A DNA stretch of 64,000 nucleotides from Megaustenia siamemsis (GCA_032433765.1 JAVIAB010000051.1:76941712-77005711); one strand, 5' to 3'; shown: positions 1-10,481, counted from the stretch's first letter. Notes: generated by a model not told the origin, from the letters alone. Translations and numbers: made by a program.

Positions 1-389
1 CGATTCATTCTTGTTCTAGTTGGCTCCAATAATAAACAAGAAAAAGTGAAAATGTAAAGACGCTGTCAAGTCAAAGAAGGTCAGAGTCCATGTACGGTTA
101 AGTTTTTTTTTCCTTTCTATCTAATAACTACAATAACCTGTACACCACGTAGCGACTGCATTTGGTTCTCTTTATTGGCAGTGCCACACTTCAGCCTCGC
201 TTGCCGATTATGGAAATTAGAAATAGGCAGACAAATTAAAAACCAGAAATATTAAATGAAGAATAAGACATATTCTCTACAATGTCTCTATTTATTTTAT
301 CTTGTTTGTAAAACCATCACAATTTTACTTTGAAAGTTTTCTTAATGTTCCCATCTATCTCTTGTTATTGTATGTGTTTTCGTAGAACT
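1..389. other. Unassigned AT-rich sequence
   Basis: No convincing ORF, RNA gene or repeat unit is visible. The stretch is AT-rich and leads into a Penelope-like fragment at about 390. Confidence 0.4.
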
Positions 390-1045
390 TCCAGGCTACT
401 GGCATCCTGCTCCTCTCATACCCATAGTCGTTTGCTTTAGAGAACCGACTTATCGTCCGTTTTGGTACTCTCCTTCCGAGAGGGTTCAACTATTTCCACT
501 CTTTCCTTTAATCTCAGGCCTCCTCTTCCACTATCTTCTGTGTCTTTTATATATTCCTCGCCGCGTTATTTTCATTATTTCTACTGCTCTTTCCACCCTT
601 ACCTCTTTCCCACATTTGTTTTCTTTCCTTTTCCTTCCTTCCCAGTGAGACTCTTCCTTTAATCTATCTTTATTGGATTCTCCCCTTTCTGCACTATTTG
701 GTTCCATTTTGGCCCTTGAGAAATTACCTCCCCCTTCTCCTTTTAGACTATATATCATGTGACCAACAAGCGCATGAGTCCTTGTTACTTTTCCTCTTGC
801 GGTCTATCTTATCGTTGCCTATATATCAGTTTTTGTCACTTTTCCTCTTCCGGTCTGGCTTATCGTTGCCTGTATTTTCTTCATTCGGACATTCCATCGA
901 CCAACATCGCCATGCTGTTCAGTCAAGTATTTGTGTACTTTTGTTGCATTAGTATTTATTGTCTTGTATCTGACGAATGCCTTGGTCGAAGCATCGTCTT
1001 GTCTCTTTATAGGTTTAGCTGCTTAATATCATTTTATATTTGTTG
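390..1045 (+). mobile_element. Penelope-like element 3' remnant
   Basis: Positions 400-480 align by eye with the better preserved Penelope-like copy at 11035-11125; both contain a CGTTTGCTTT(A/G)GAGAA(C/T)CG block followed by TATCGTCC. In that copy the block is the end of the protein-coding region. About 490 bp further on, at 970-996, lies CTGACGA followed by GGTCGAAGCATCG, a decayed version of the hammerhead-like motif GCCGAAACGTC seen at 12000. No long ORF survives. Only the end of the protein and the 3' untranslated region are represented, so this is an old fragment. Confidence 0.5.
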
Positions 1046-1078
1046 TGTATGTTCAGTTTATTTTATTTTAGTTTAGTT

Positions 1079-1345
1079 CAATAGATAGATCATCTCCAAT
1101 GCACAAGGACAACACAATATAGCTCAGATCCCCTTTCCTACTCACAGCATGTTCCTCAGAATGAAGCACTCGCGTCACATACCAGCGAAATTATTGAAGA
1201 TGGCTTCAGTTCAGAAACACAAACTCCGTACCACCGACGAAGACTTTGACCCCGAACTCCTTAGTTGCCTCTTACGACATGCGTGGCAGGTGACAGAGGC
1301 TCTATTATTTTTTCTCCTGACCGAGTTCAGGGTCCCGTGACCAAA
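1079..1345 (-). mobile_element. Core SINE, subfamily D2
   Basis: Read on the minus strand, the segment contains the core CATGTCGTAAGAGGC followed by AACTAAGG, also present in the SINE at 45062-45454. Its 3' half matches the decayed copy at 26600-26790 (shared blocks ACTCCGTA, TTCAGATCCC-like and ATTGCACAA). The 3' half differs from that of the 45-kb copy, so one core is combined with two different bodies. No tRNA-type A or B box is obvious at the 5' end. No TSD was found. Confidence 0.6.
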
Positions 1346-1347
1346 AG

Positions 1348-1772
1348 ACCATTCTTCTTTTATTGACAACCATTAATTATTCTTGTATGTACAACCATTA
1401 ATTATTATTATTGTATGTACAACCATTAATTATTCTTTTATTGACAACCATTAATTATTATTGTATGTACAACCATTAATTATTATTGTATGTACAACCA
1501 TTAATTATTATTGTATGTACAACCATTAATTATTATTGTGTGTACAACCATTAATTATTCTTGTATGTACAACCATTAATTCTTCTTCTATGTACAACCG
1601 TTAATTCTTCTTCTATGTACAACTGTTAATTCTTCTTCTATGTACAACTGTTAATTCTTCTTCTATGTACAACTGTTAATTCTTCTTCTATGTACAACTG
1701 TTAATTCTTCTTCTATGTACAACCACTAATTCTTCTTGCATGTACAACCATTAATTCTTCTATGTGGTATGT
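1348..1772. repeat. 25-bp minisatellite, arm 1 of an inverted pair
   Basis: About 17 units contain TGTACAACCATTAATT. The first half carries TATTATTGTA variants and the second half TTCTTCTTCTA variants. The inner half is the reverse complement of the array at 5106-5478. Confidence 0.9.
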
Positions 1773-1875
1773 TGCTAGTGGTATGTAATCGTTAGCCTTC
1801 ACAATATACCGAAGCAGTATCTACTAGTATCAAGTAGATCAGCGCAGTAAATGGATGTTACCATGAAAAGCAACA

Positions 1876-2315
1876 TATATTAAGGAAGGTCACAAATACA
1901 ATCTTGAGTAACAATGTAGGATGGTCATAAATAAAATCTTGATATAGACGTCTTGAGTAGCAATGTAGGAAGGTCACAGATGCAATCTTGATATAGACAT
2001 CTTGAGTAGCAATGTAGGAAGGTCACAGATGCAATCTTGATATAGACATCTTGAGTAGCAATGTAGGAAGGTCACAGATGCAATCTTGATATAGACATCT
2101 TGAGTAGCAATGTAGGAAGGTCACAACAAAACCTTTATACAGACATCTTCAGTAGCAATGTAAGAGAATCACATATATAATATTGATACAGATCTGGAGT
2201 AGCAATGTAAGAGGATCACAGATATAATCCTGGTACAGATCTGGAGTAGCAATGTCGGAAGGTCACAAATACAATCTTGATACAGATATCTGAAAGTAGC
2301 AATGTAGGATTCAAC
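1876..2315. repeat. 49-bp minisatellite
   Basis: About nine units contain GTAGGAAGGTCACAGATGCA and CTTGAGTAGCAAT. The four central copies, 1965-2120, are nearly identical at a spacing of 49 bp, and the flanking copies are diverged. Confidence 0.9.
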
Positions 2316-2654
2316 AGTGCAATTCATAAGTTTACAAATGTATAAACAGAAAGTTGTGGAGAAACATGATTACCAGGAGTACGCCAGGAGTACAGCACTT
2401 AACAAGGATGATGATTGATCGACAGACATACAGACATTAGATAATCGTTCGATAATACGTATAATCTGTCTCGAGTAATGCCTTGGTACAAGATATGTAA
2501 CACAGAAAGCGTAAAATAAAATTGGTGCATTCTGTTCAACTGCAGAATGAATTAGTGCGATGAATCTGAAAGGGGGAAATCGATATCGATTATGGAAGTA
2601 GAAAATAATGAAACGTAAGCATATTGCGTAATTAATTATTGTTTTTTGTTGAGA

Positions 2655-3190
2655 CAAGGATAGCGAATTGAGTGAATGATTGATAGAATGATTGATAGAA
2701 TGATATAGAAAGTGTATGAGAGAGAGAGATAGTGTGAGACAGAAAGTGTGGGAGAGAGTGTGATAGAGTGAGAGTGACAGAAAGAGAGCGAGAGAGAGTG
2801 TGAGTGAGAGAGTGTGTGAGTGTGAGTGAGAGAGAGTGTGAGAAAGAGAGTGAAAGAGTGAGTGTGAGTGTGTATGAGAGTGTATGAGAGAGAGAGTGTG
2901 TGAGAGAGAGTGTGAGAGAGTGTGTGAGAGAGTATAGGAGAGTGTGAGTGAGAGTGGGGTGTGAGTGAGAGAGTGTAAGAAAGAGAGTGAGAGTTTGAGA
3001 GTGAGAGTGTATGAGAGAGAGTGTGTGTGAGAGAGTGTATGAGAGAGAGTGTATGAGAGATAGTGTATGAGAGAGAGTGTATAAGAGAAAGTGAGAGTGT
3101 GTGAGAGAGAGTGTGTGAGACAGAGTGATAGAAAGTGTTGAGAGTGAGAGTGAGAGAGTGTGTGTAAGAGAGAGAGAGAGAGAGAGAGGA
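2655..3190. repeat. Purine-rich GAGA/GTGT low-complexity tract
   Basis: Irregular GAGAGAGTGTGTGAG runs extend for over 500 bp. The absence of stops on the minus strand produces long apparent Leu/Ser/His/Thr ORFs that are an artefact of composition. Confidence 0.9.
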
Positions 3191-3402
3191 GCGACATAAA
3201 GGCATGATAAGCGAAGACGACAAATATGCCGTGGACAAATTCTTGATTATATAATTGTAATACTGTACATGAGACAGATATACGGCCTATCACATCTTCT
3301 GAACTCTTCGTTATGTTCACATGCACAGACATCAGTGGGAGTCTTTGTTGGATTGGGGGAAAAAAAAACCTCCATTGTTTGTAGTCTGTTAGGCTGCCTT
3401 AC

Positions 3403-3520
3403 TTGAGATTCATGATAATCGAGAAATGCCAATGTTATGCCGCTATATACTACATTGAATGCTCCGGCCATAAAGATCAGCGTTGCCACATTTGATTGTG
3501 GGTGTGCAGAATGACGGCGG
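3403..3520 (-). CDS. Candidate internal exon with one membrane helix (weak)
   Basis: On the minus strand a pyrimidine-rich tract ending TTTCTATTTCTGCTCAG precedes position 3520, and a GTAAGG donor follows position 3403. One frame is open across all 118 nt (phase 1 in, phase 0 out), giving 39 residues. They include the hydrophobic run VATLIFMAGAFNVVYSGITL, which could be a transmembrane helix or signal anchor. I do not recognise the protein. It lies downstream of the SLC24 exon on the same strand but does not match the expected next SLC24 segment, so it would belong to another gene or be a chance ORF with chance splice sites. Confidence 0.25.
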
Positions 3521-3577
3521 CTGAGCAGAAATAGAAAGTTTGAAGCAGGAACGAACAGACAAACAGACGGACGGGCA

Positions 3578-3713
3578 GTGAATGAGTGAGTGAGTGAGAG
3601 TGAGTAAGTGAGTGAGTGAGTGAGTGAGTGAGTGAGTGAGTGAGTGAGTGAGTGAGTGAGTGAGTGAGTGAGTGAGTGAGTGAGTGAGTGAGTGAGTGAG
3701 TGAGTGAGGAGTG
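3578..3713. repeat. (GTGA)n microsatellite
   Basis: About 33 copies of the tetranucleotide GTGA/TGAG form a nearly perfect tract. Confidence 0.95.
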
Positions 3714-4481
3714 AGTCTTTTTACTATTTAAATAGTAAAAACTTAAACCATTTTAAATTGCCCCAGCAGCGGCATGCAGTTCATTTTTCGATTTTTTTTT
3801 CAACTGCCAATATTTCTTTTAAGTCTTAAATTAAAGCGGCAAACTACGTTTTGTAGTCCGTCTCTGAAGGAGCTAGGCCCGCGGTTTCACACATCCCGAG
3901 ACCAGTAATTAATGGAAATAAATAGATCAAGTCACAATTTTATTAGAACCGGGTACAATTGAGCCAGAGTCGGCGTTTACAAATAATTTCTGGAATGATA
4001 TAGAGAGTACGATTAAATATTCGGACCATTTTGTGTGCGTTAAAATCCATTCTTTCTAATTTCACCCTTGAACGAAGCACAGCCAAACAAAAAGAGCCTT
4101 CCTGATCTTTCTATCCTTTGACATCTTTCCGAATCGTCTCCAGGTGTAGTTTATACTTGTCTCAAGGTCTCGACTCTGTGTGTTTCACGGTTTTCCCTGT
4201 CTCCTCTTTTCGAAATGGTTTCTAGATAAGAGCTGGAAAATCCATCAGTCTGTTTTTAATGAAGAAACGACGTAGAATATCATGCGTGATGCTTACATTT
4301 ACAATATACGTTTATTGACTGTATTTTGTAGCTAAAACATTATATATCTTTTGTGTCTTGCTACCAACCGTCTGTAGAGACGCCAAAGGTCATGTAATAC
4401 TTGAGTTGTAGATGCAATCAATAACTATCGCATGTTATATAGTTTACTCATGTATATAGAGTGGGATTGTATATTGCAAAA
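3714..4481. other. Unassigned sequence
   Basis: No ORF of note or repeat unit is seen. Composition is ordinary AT-rich. Confidence 0.4.
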
Positions 4482-4627
4482 GAAGTAAAGAGCCCCACGC
4501 CAAGTGGCGTATAGCGAGTATGGTGTTACAAATCATAATTTTTTTTAGACTCTCGACGCATGATTTTTGGGGTAATGTGGTCGGTATTACGCCCATGCCG
4601 CTTTAATTTCCCATAAAAACTCCCCCA
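4482..4627 (-). mobile_element. SINE A, truncated old copy
   Basis: The plus strand shows the SINE A 3' half in reverse: AGTAAAGAGCCCC, ACGCCAAGTGGCGTATAG, CATGATTTTTGGGGTAATGT and GGTCGGTATTACGCCC. The tRNA-like head is missing. Several substitutions separate it from the younger copies at 39.4 and 58.8 kb. Confidence 0.8.
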
Positions 4628-5105
4628 GGGGTGTAACAACGAATAAAACGAGGATTTTAACAGAACAATTGACACCAACGTCCGACTCAGGATCCTCTTG
4701 TCCAGAGGTGAAGGTCGTTACTCTAGACAAACCAGTGCCATTTTAACGCTCGTGAAAGAACGAACGATGACGAGTTGTCTTTGGGCAAAGTCAGCAGAAG
4801 AGGAGGCTGAGTGATCAGGTAAAGAAGGAACTGGAGAACTGATTACACACGTTTGTCACTGATACTTTAGTTAAGTTCCTCATTTGTTTTTCCAGAAATA
4901 TAAAATACACATGCTTCTTCTATTACACATTCAAGTTAGTTGGAAGAATCTATCTTAACAATTGTTAAACTTTTGTGGTTACAAAATTGAACATTGATTT
5001 TCCCTCAAACTTTAACGTTTATTTAAGCCCGAGAGCTTCCTCGGAGTGCTAGGGGATCGAAGAACTCTACTGAATACTCTTGAAGTTAAATTGTAATGGT
5101 GACAT
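4628..5105. other. Unassigned sequence
   Basis: Nothing recognisable was found. GC content is slightly higher around 4680-4850, but no open frame with splice signals is convincing. Confidence 0.35.
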
Positions 5106-5478
5106 GCAAGAATAATTAATGGTTTGTACATAGAAGAAGAATTAATGGTTGTACATAGAAGAAGAATTAATGGTTGTACATAGAAGAAGAATTAATGGTT
5201 GTACATAGAAGAAGAATGAACGATTTGTACAAAGAAAAGAATTAATGGTTTGTACATAGAGAATAATTAATGGTTGTACAAAGAAGAATAATTAATGGTT
5301 GTACAAAGAAGAAGAATTAATGATTGTACAAAGAAAAGAAATTAATGGTTGTACAAAGAAGAAGAATGAAATGATTGTACAAAGAAAAAGAATTAATGGT
5401 TGTACAAAAGAAGAAGAATTAGTGGTTGTACATAGAAGAAGAATTAATGGTTGTACATAGAAGAAGAATTAATGGTCG
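5106..5478. repeat. 25-bp minisatellite, arm 2 of an inverted pair
   Basis: About 15 units contain AATTAATGGTTGTACATAGA, the reverse complement of the inner half of the array at 1348-1772. Confidence 0.9.
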
Positions 5479-5799
5479 TAGATATAGGTCTTTCATCTTT
5501 CATTAGTAATATGCTACTAAGTATCCATTCTTTACATAAATATCACTTTAGCTAAAAATAAATACGTTTTGAGGGTGGTATTACAAAGAGAAACCACTTA
5601 CATAAAACATCACTTTAATGAATAAATAGAAAGTACCGGACTTCTGACCATCTACACCAACAAATTCTGCAACATTTTCAAGATTATATATAAAAAAGCC
5701 ACTGTTATATTAAAAAAAAAAGCAGCGTTCACCGAAAATCTAATTGATCACACCACTCGCCGTTAACAAAAGTAAAGGTTTTCACACGTCTTGCTATAA

Positions 5800-6043
5800 A
5801 GTAAAGAGTCCCCATCACGCCAAGTGGTGTATAGGGAATATGATGTTAGTGAGCATACATTTTATAGACCTTCAGCACATGATTTTTGGGGTAATGTGTC
5901 GGTATTACGCCCGTGCCGCTTTACTTTCCCAGAAAAAAATCCGGTACCCATTTATGGCTGGGTGAACTCGGAAGCCGTCGGTTGGGATCGAACCATACCC
6001 CTTGTAGTCTAGTTCACTAACCACAGAGCTATCGTGGCTCGGG
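5800..6043 (-). mobile_element. SINE A, near full length
   Basis: On the minus strand the element starts with a tRNA-like head: an A-box-like TAGCTCTGTGGTTAGTGAAC and a B-box-like GGTTCGATCCC. The common body follows, and the 3' end is close to GACTCTTTAC. It abuts a SINE B copy head-to-tail. No TSD is evident, so recombination between the two SINEs is as likely as nested insertion. Confidence 0.85.
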
Positions 6044-6272
6044 AATACGGTGTATGTGACACTATTTTTTCAACACCACGGCATAAATCTGGGTTATGTG
6101 GTCGGTATAACATCAGGTCGCGTTTACTTTCAAAAATAAAAACTCTAGTAACTATTTTTAGAGACTGAGTGAACCCCGGAGCATAGTCGGTATGGCACAA
6201 AATGCATCGCTACTGAGAGCTGAACCCGGATCGTCCTGATCAGGAAGCGAGCACAGTAACTACTCAGCCACA
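6044..6272 (-). mobile_element. SINE B, minus strand, merging into a minisatellite
   Basis: It shares its body with the plus-strand SINE B at 58111-58365 and, more distantly, with SINE A. Its 5' head, read on the minus strand, contains a GTGGCTGAGTAGTTAC-like A box followed by CGCTTCCTGATCAGGA. The A box coincides with the first units of the 15-bp array at 6259-8108. Confidence 0.7.
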
Positions 6273-8108
6273 GACTACTCATCCACAGACTACTCAGCCA
6301 TTGACTGACTACTCATCCACAGACTACCCATCCACAGACTACTCAGCCATTGACTGACTACTCATCCACAGACTACTCATTCACAGACTACTCAGCCATT
6401 GACTGACTACTTATCCACAGACTACTCAGCCATTGACTGACTACTCAGCCACAGACTACTCATCCACAGACTACTCAGCCACTGACTGACTACTCATCCA
6501 CAGACTACTCAGCCATTGACTGACTACTCATCCACTGACTACTCATCCACAGACTACTCAGCCACTGACTACTCAGCCACTGACTACTCAGCCTCTGACT
6601 ACTCAGCCACTGACTGACTATTCATCCACAGACTACTCATCTACAGACTACTAACTGCTCAGCCACTAACTGCTCAGCCATTAACTGCTCAGCCACAAAC
6701 TCCTCCCACTAACTGCTCAGCCACTTACTGCTCAGCCACTAACTGCTCAGCCACTAACTGCTCGGCCACAAACTACTCAGACACAAACTACCCAGCCACA
6801 AACTACTCAGACACAAACTACCCAGACACAAACTAACTACTCAGACACAAACTACCCAGCCACAAACTACCCAGCCACAAACTACCCGGCCACAAACTAC
6901 CCAGCCACAAACTACCCAGACACAACTACTCAGACACAAACTACCCAGCCACAAACTACCCAGCCACAAACTACCCAGCCACAAACTACCCAGACACAAA
7001 CTACTCAGCCACAAACTACTCAGCCACAAACTACCCAGCACAAAACTACTCAGACACAAACTACTCAGACACAAACTACTCAGCCACAAACTACTCAGAC
7101 ACAAACTACACAGCCACAAACTACTCAGCCACAAACTACTCAGCCACAACTACCCAGCCACAAACTACTCAGACACAAACTACTCAGACACAAACGACTC
7201 AGCCACAAATTACTCAGACACAAACTACTCAGCCACAAACTACTCAGACACAAACTACTTATCCACAAACTACTCAGACACAAACTACCCAGCCACAAAC
7301 TACTCAGACACAAACTACTCAGCCACAAACTACTCAGCCACAAACTACCCAGCCACAAACTAAATACTCAGACACAAACTACTCAGCCACAAACTACTCA
7401 GCCACAAACTACCCAGCCACAAACTACCCAGCCACTGACCACTCAACAACTGACTACTCAGCCACTAACTAACTACTCAGCCACTGACTACTGAGCCATT
7501 AACCATTCAACCATTAACCACTCAGCCACTGACTACTCAGCCACTACTAACTACTCAGCCACAAGCTACTCAGCCACAAACAAACTACCCAGCCACAAAC
7601 TACTCAGCCACAGACGACCCAGTCACAGACTACCCACCACACTACCCAGCCACAAACTACGCAGCCACAAACTACCCAGCCACAAATTACCCAGCCACAA
7701 CTACCCAACCACAAACCACTCAGCCACAAACCACTCAGCCACAAACTACTCAGCCACCAACAACTACCCAGCCACAGACTACCCAGCCACAGACTACCCA
7801 GCCACAGACTACCCATCCACAAACTACCCAGCCACAACCTACCCAGCCGCAAACTACCCAGCCACAACTACCCAGCCACAAACTACCCAGCCACAAACTA
7901 CTCAGCCATTATCCACTCATCCATTGACTACTCAGCCACTGACTACTCAGCCACTAACTACTCAGCCATTGACTACTCAGCCATTAACCACTCAGTCACT
8001 AACCACTCAACCACAACCTACCCGGCCACAAACTACCCAGCCAGAAACTACTCAGCCACTAACCATTCAACCACAACCTACTCAGCCACTAACTACTCAG
8101 CCACTGAG
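6259..8108. repeat. 15-bp minisatellite, A-box-like unit
   Basis: About 120 units read ACTACTCAGCCACAA with CTG/TTG/CTA/TTA, ACA and CAT variants. Units near the start often carry a 4-bp insertion (GACT), which breaks the frame. The plus frame gives a Thr-Thr-Gln-Pro-(Leu/Gln) pentapeptide where no indel intervenes; the longest such run is about 67 codons at 7924-8127. Frame breaks argue against a single mucin-like exon. Confidence 0.95.
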
Positions 8109-8368
8109 ACTCCTAGGAAATGCGTAGTGTACATTGAAAGAAATGGTAACACTCGTACCACAGTGAACATGAAAGCATAGTCATCCCACACTCATGACTG
8201 CTATTTAATTAACACACCTGTGGCTGTTGGCTTTCACTGCTGCACATTATACAAGTCATTATTACAAATACCCGCCAAACGGTGCAAACATCGATATTTT
8301 TTTATGAAGAATTCATCGTAACAATGGTTATTTGATAAGATCTCATTAAGGGATGCGATGGTAACACA

Positions 8369-8437
8369 TTGGAGTTAGCTTCTCTTGTCGACAGGGGACC
8401 ATCAATGATCTCATATCGACAAGAAAGCTAACTCCAA
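8369..8437. other. Hairpin-forming inverted repeat
   Basis: The left arm at 8369-8391 (TTGGAGTTAGC, then CTTGTCGA) and the right arm at 8416-8437 (TCGACAAG, then GCTAACTCCAA) are complementary over 22 bp with one unpaired base. The loop is about 24 nt. It may be the end of a foldback or MITE-like element. It is not a bacterial-type terminator. Confidence 0.7.
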
Positions 8438-8444
8438 ATGATCA

Positions 8445-8556
8445 AGAATAGAATAGAATAGAATAATAGAATAGAATAGAATAGAATAGAATAGAATAGA
8501 TAGATAGAATATAGAATAGAAAGAATAGAATAGAATGAATAGAATAGAATAGAATT
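8445..8556. repeat. (AATAG)n microsatellite
   Basis: Interrupted runs of AATAG/AATAGAT cover about 110 bp. Confidence 0.9.
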
Positions 8557-8871
8557 CTAACCAAAATTTGTGGCTTTTATTTCCACGAGTTAGCGCTCCT
8601 ATCGAACCAGTCGCCATGTACATCAGGTAATAACTGCGATGAATGTCAGAGCTACTTTGCCACCCCATTCCCAGCGAACATATTCCTAAATGTTGTAATG
8701 TGACGTCACTTGAGGTTGAAAAATAAAACCACTTGAGAATGAAAAAAAAAAAACAATTATGGAACTGTCCCATGACAACATCAACCTTGTCGTTGTTATT
8801 TTTGGGTCAAATAATGAGATGATCTTATCTGTTAAGTTCACAAATTATAAGCAAATGAAGCATTACCAATT

Positions 8872-9178
8872 ATTTCAGATGCCGAGATAAGAATACCATC
8901 ATATACCTGAAATGAGAACATTTCAGATGCCGAGATAAGAATACCATCAGATACCTGTAATGAGAACATTTCAGATGCCGAGATAAGAATACCATCAGAT
9001 ACCTGAAATGAGAACATTTCAGATGCCGAGATAAGAATACCATCAGATACCTGAAATGAGAACATTTCAGATGCCGAGATAAGAATACCATCAGATACCT
9101 GAAATGAGAACATTTCAGATGCCGAGATAAGAATACCATCAGATACCTGAATTGAGAACATTTCAGATGCCGAGATAT
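8872..9178. repeat. 48-bp minisatellite
   Basis: About 6.4 highly similar units contain ATTTCAGATGCCGAGATAAG and ACCATCAGATACCTG. The 48-bp period is a multiple of three, which creates artefactual ORFs on the minus strand. Confidence 0.95.
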
Positions 9179-9306
9179 CGATGTGCACCCAGTACGTTTC
9201 TATTTATAGACATTATATATAATGGGGAAAAGCAAAATATATTATGCACCGGAGTAGTGACGTCATCAAAAGTTGCTGCATTCCTCGTTGACGTTTAAAG
9301 TTCAAC

Positions 9307-9370
9307 ATCATCAAGTGCCGTGCCAAATGGTGTATGTGATTACGTCTCTCCGCAACTTTCTCTCTCCATA
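9307..9370 (-). mobile_element. Possible LINE-X-like 3' end fragment
   Basis: The plus strand begins ATCATCAAGTGCCGTGCC and continues GTATGTGATTACGTCTCTCC, a decayed version of the reversed 3' terminus of LINE-X. Nothing further upstream in the element can be recognised. Confidence 0.4.
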
Positions 9371-9720
9371 ATCAGTCAGAATCCTAAAGCCACAAACATC
9401 ATATTTCCATATTTGTTCATCCTCCATTCAGCAAGTCCTCCTGTCGTTTTAGACTTTGCTGACGATGAAAAGTGGCCTTGCTGGATATCTTTGCACAATC
9501 ATTTTAGTTGTATTGGTCGTTTGCTCTTTTCAGAAATAAAACATGGATATAAATATCTATGATAGATGCAAAGGTGGTAGAAAAAAATTGAAGCTTAAAA
9601 CGCAATAGCATTTTTGGCAACTAACTGAATAATTTTGTATACTAGAAAGTTTAGAAGATTAGACAATTGCTGGCTAGTTTATGTTCGTAAATATTATCTA
9701 CTAAAATGGTACTAAAGGAC
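9371..9720. other. Unassigned sequence
   Basis: No feature is supported. An 80-codon plus-strand ORF that includes part of it has no recognisable motif. Confidence 0.35.
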
Positions 9721-9723
9721 GAT

Positions 9724-9855
9724 TGAAGGCCACAGGGATGAGATGGGATTTTTTCAGAAGAATGTTGAGAGTTTCCTGGACAATTAAAATCACCAAAGAG
9801 GAAATTCTCAACGAGGCAAACACAAAAAGAGAGCTCCGGAAAACAAGTGAGAAGA
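9724..9855 (+). mobile_element. LINE-Y reverse transcriptase C-terminal fragment
   Basis: It matches the LINE-Y segment at 63165-63285: GGCCACAGGGATG, AGAAGAATGTTGAGAGTTTC and AAAAGAGAGCTC. It corresponds to the region after the reverse transcriptase thumb. About 130 bp remain and the frame is broken. Confidence 0.7.
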
Positions 9856-9879
9856 TCACAAGGCGGTTAGTAATCCGTA

Positions 9880-10144
9880 ACATATCCCATTATGACACCT
9901 CCCACAGTCTGATTGCTATTATATGACGCACAGCTGTGTTCCTTTGGAATGAAAAACGAAACCAAAATAGGGATCACGGGTCGATACAACACACAAACAG
10001 CCTTTCCCGGCTTATGTAATGATAATCTTTTTGCTGTGTTCGTTAATGAGGGACAAGTCGATTAATATCTGGAAAAAGGCTATTATAAAGCAAGAAAACT
10101 AAAGATTTGGTGGGTCATTACACATTGTATTCACTACAACAAAA
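9880..10144. other. Unassigned sequence
   Basis: No feature is visible between the LINE-Y fragment and the SINE C target site. Confidence 0.35.
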
Positions 10145-10156
10145 TATCAATTTCAA

Positions 10157-10481
10157 GGGGGCCTCGGTATGGGAAAACCACCCGACTGGGCTACCGACGT
10201 TCGGACAACCCGTGTTTGATTCCCGCAGGAAGCAGTATAAATTGTACTCGTAGTTGTAAAAAAAAAAAACCCCCGCGGTCGACCCAGACGCTAGCAGAAA
10301 TGGATACCAGGGTAGTAGTACTATGGGAAGATGAGGAATGCCGCTTCGCATCGTGAGTTTTGATGCTTGAAGCGACACTATCCAGAAATCTCCGAACACT
10401 TCTGGATAGGCGGCCGAGCACATATGGGTGATAACTCGTGTGCTAAGACGCCGATTCAAGTCTCGTACTTTACTTTTACTT
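10157..10481 (+). mobile_element. SINE C, full length with TSD, dimeric tRNA-like
   Basis: The 325-bp element is flanked by a perfect 12-bp duplication, TATCAATTTCAA, at 10145-10156 and 10482-10493. The 5' part carries a B-box-like GTGTTTGATTCCCGC at about 10210. Near the 3' end a second tRNA-like stretch, GGCGGCCGAGCACATATGGG, is followed by a B-box-like GATTCAAGTCTC. The tail is TACTTTACTTTTACTT. Similar sequence, 5'-shortened, occurs at 27563-27868. RNA polymerase III transcription is inferred from the boxes. Confidence 0.85.

Noticed and set aside
2370..3332. A 320-codon minus-strand ORF rich in Ser, Leu, His and Thr.
   Set aside because: It is the translation of a GAGA/GTGT low-complexity tract, and a second frame is open over the same stretch.
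6841..7358. Minus-strand ORFs of repeated Leu-Trp-Leu-Ser-Ser.
   Set aside because: They arise from the 15-bp minisatellite and change frame at every indel.
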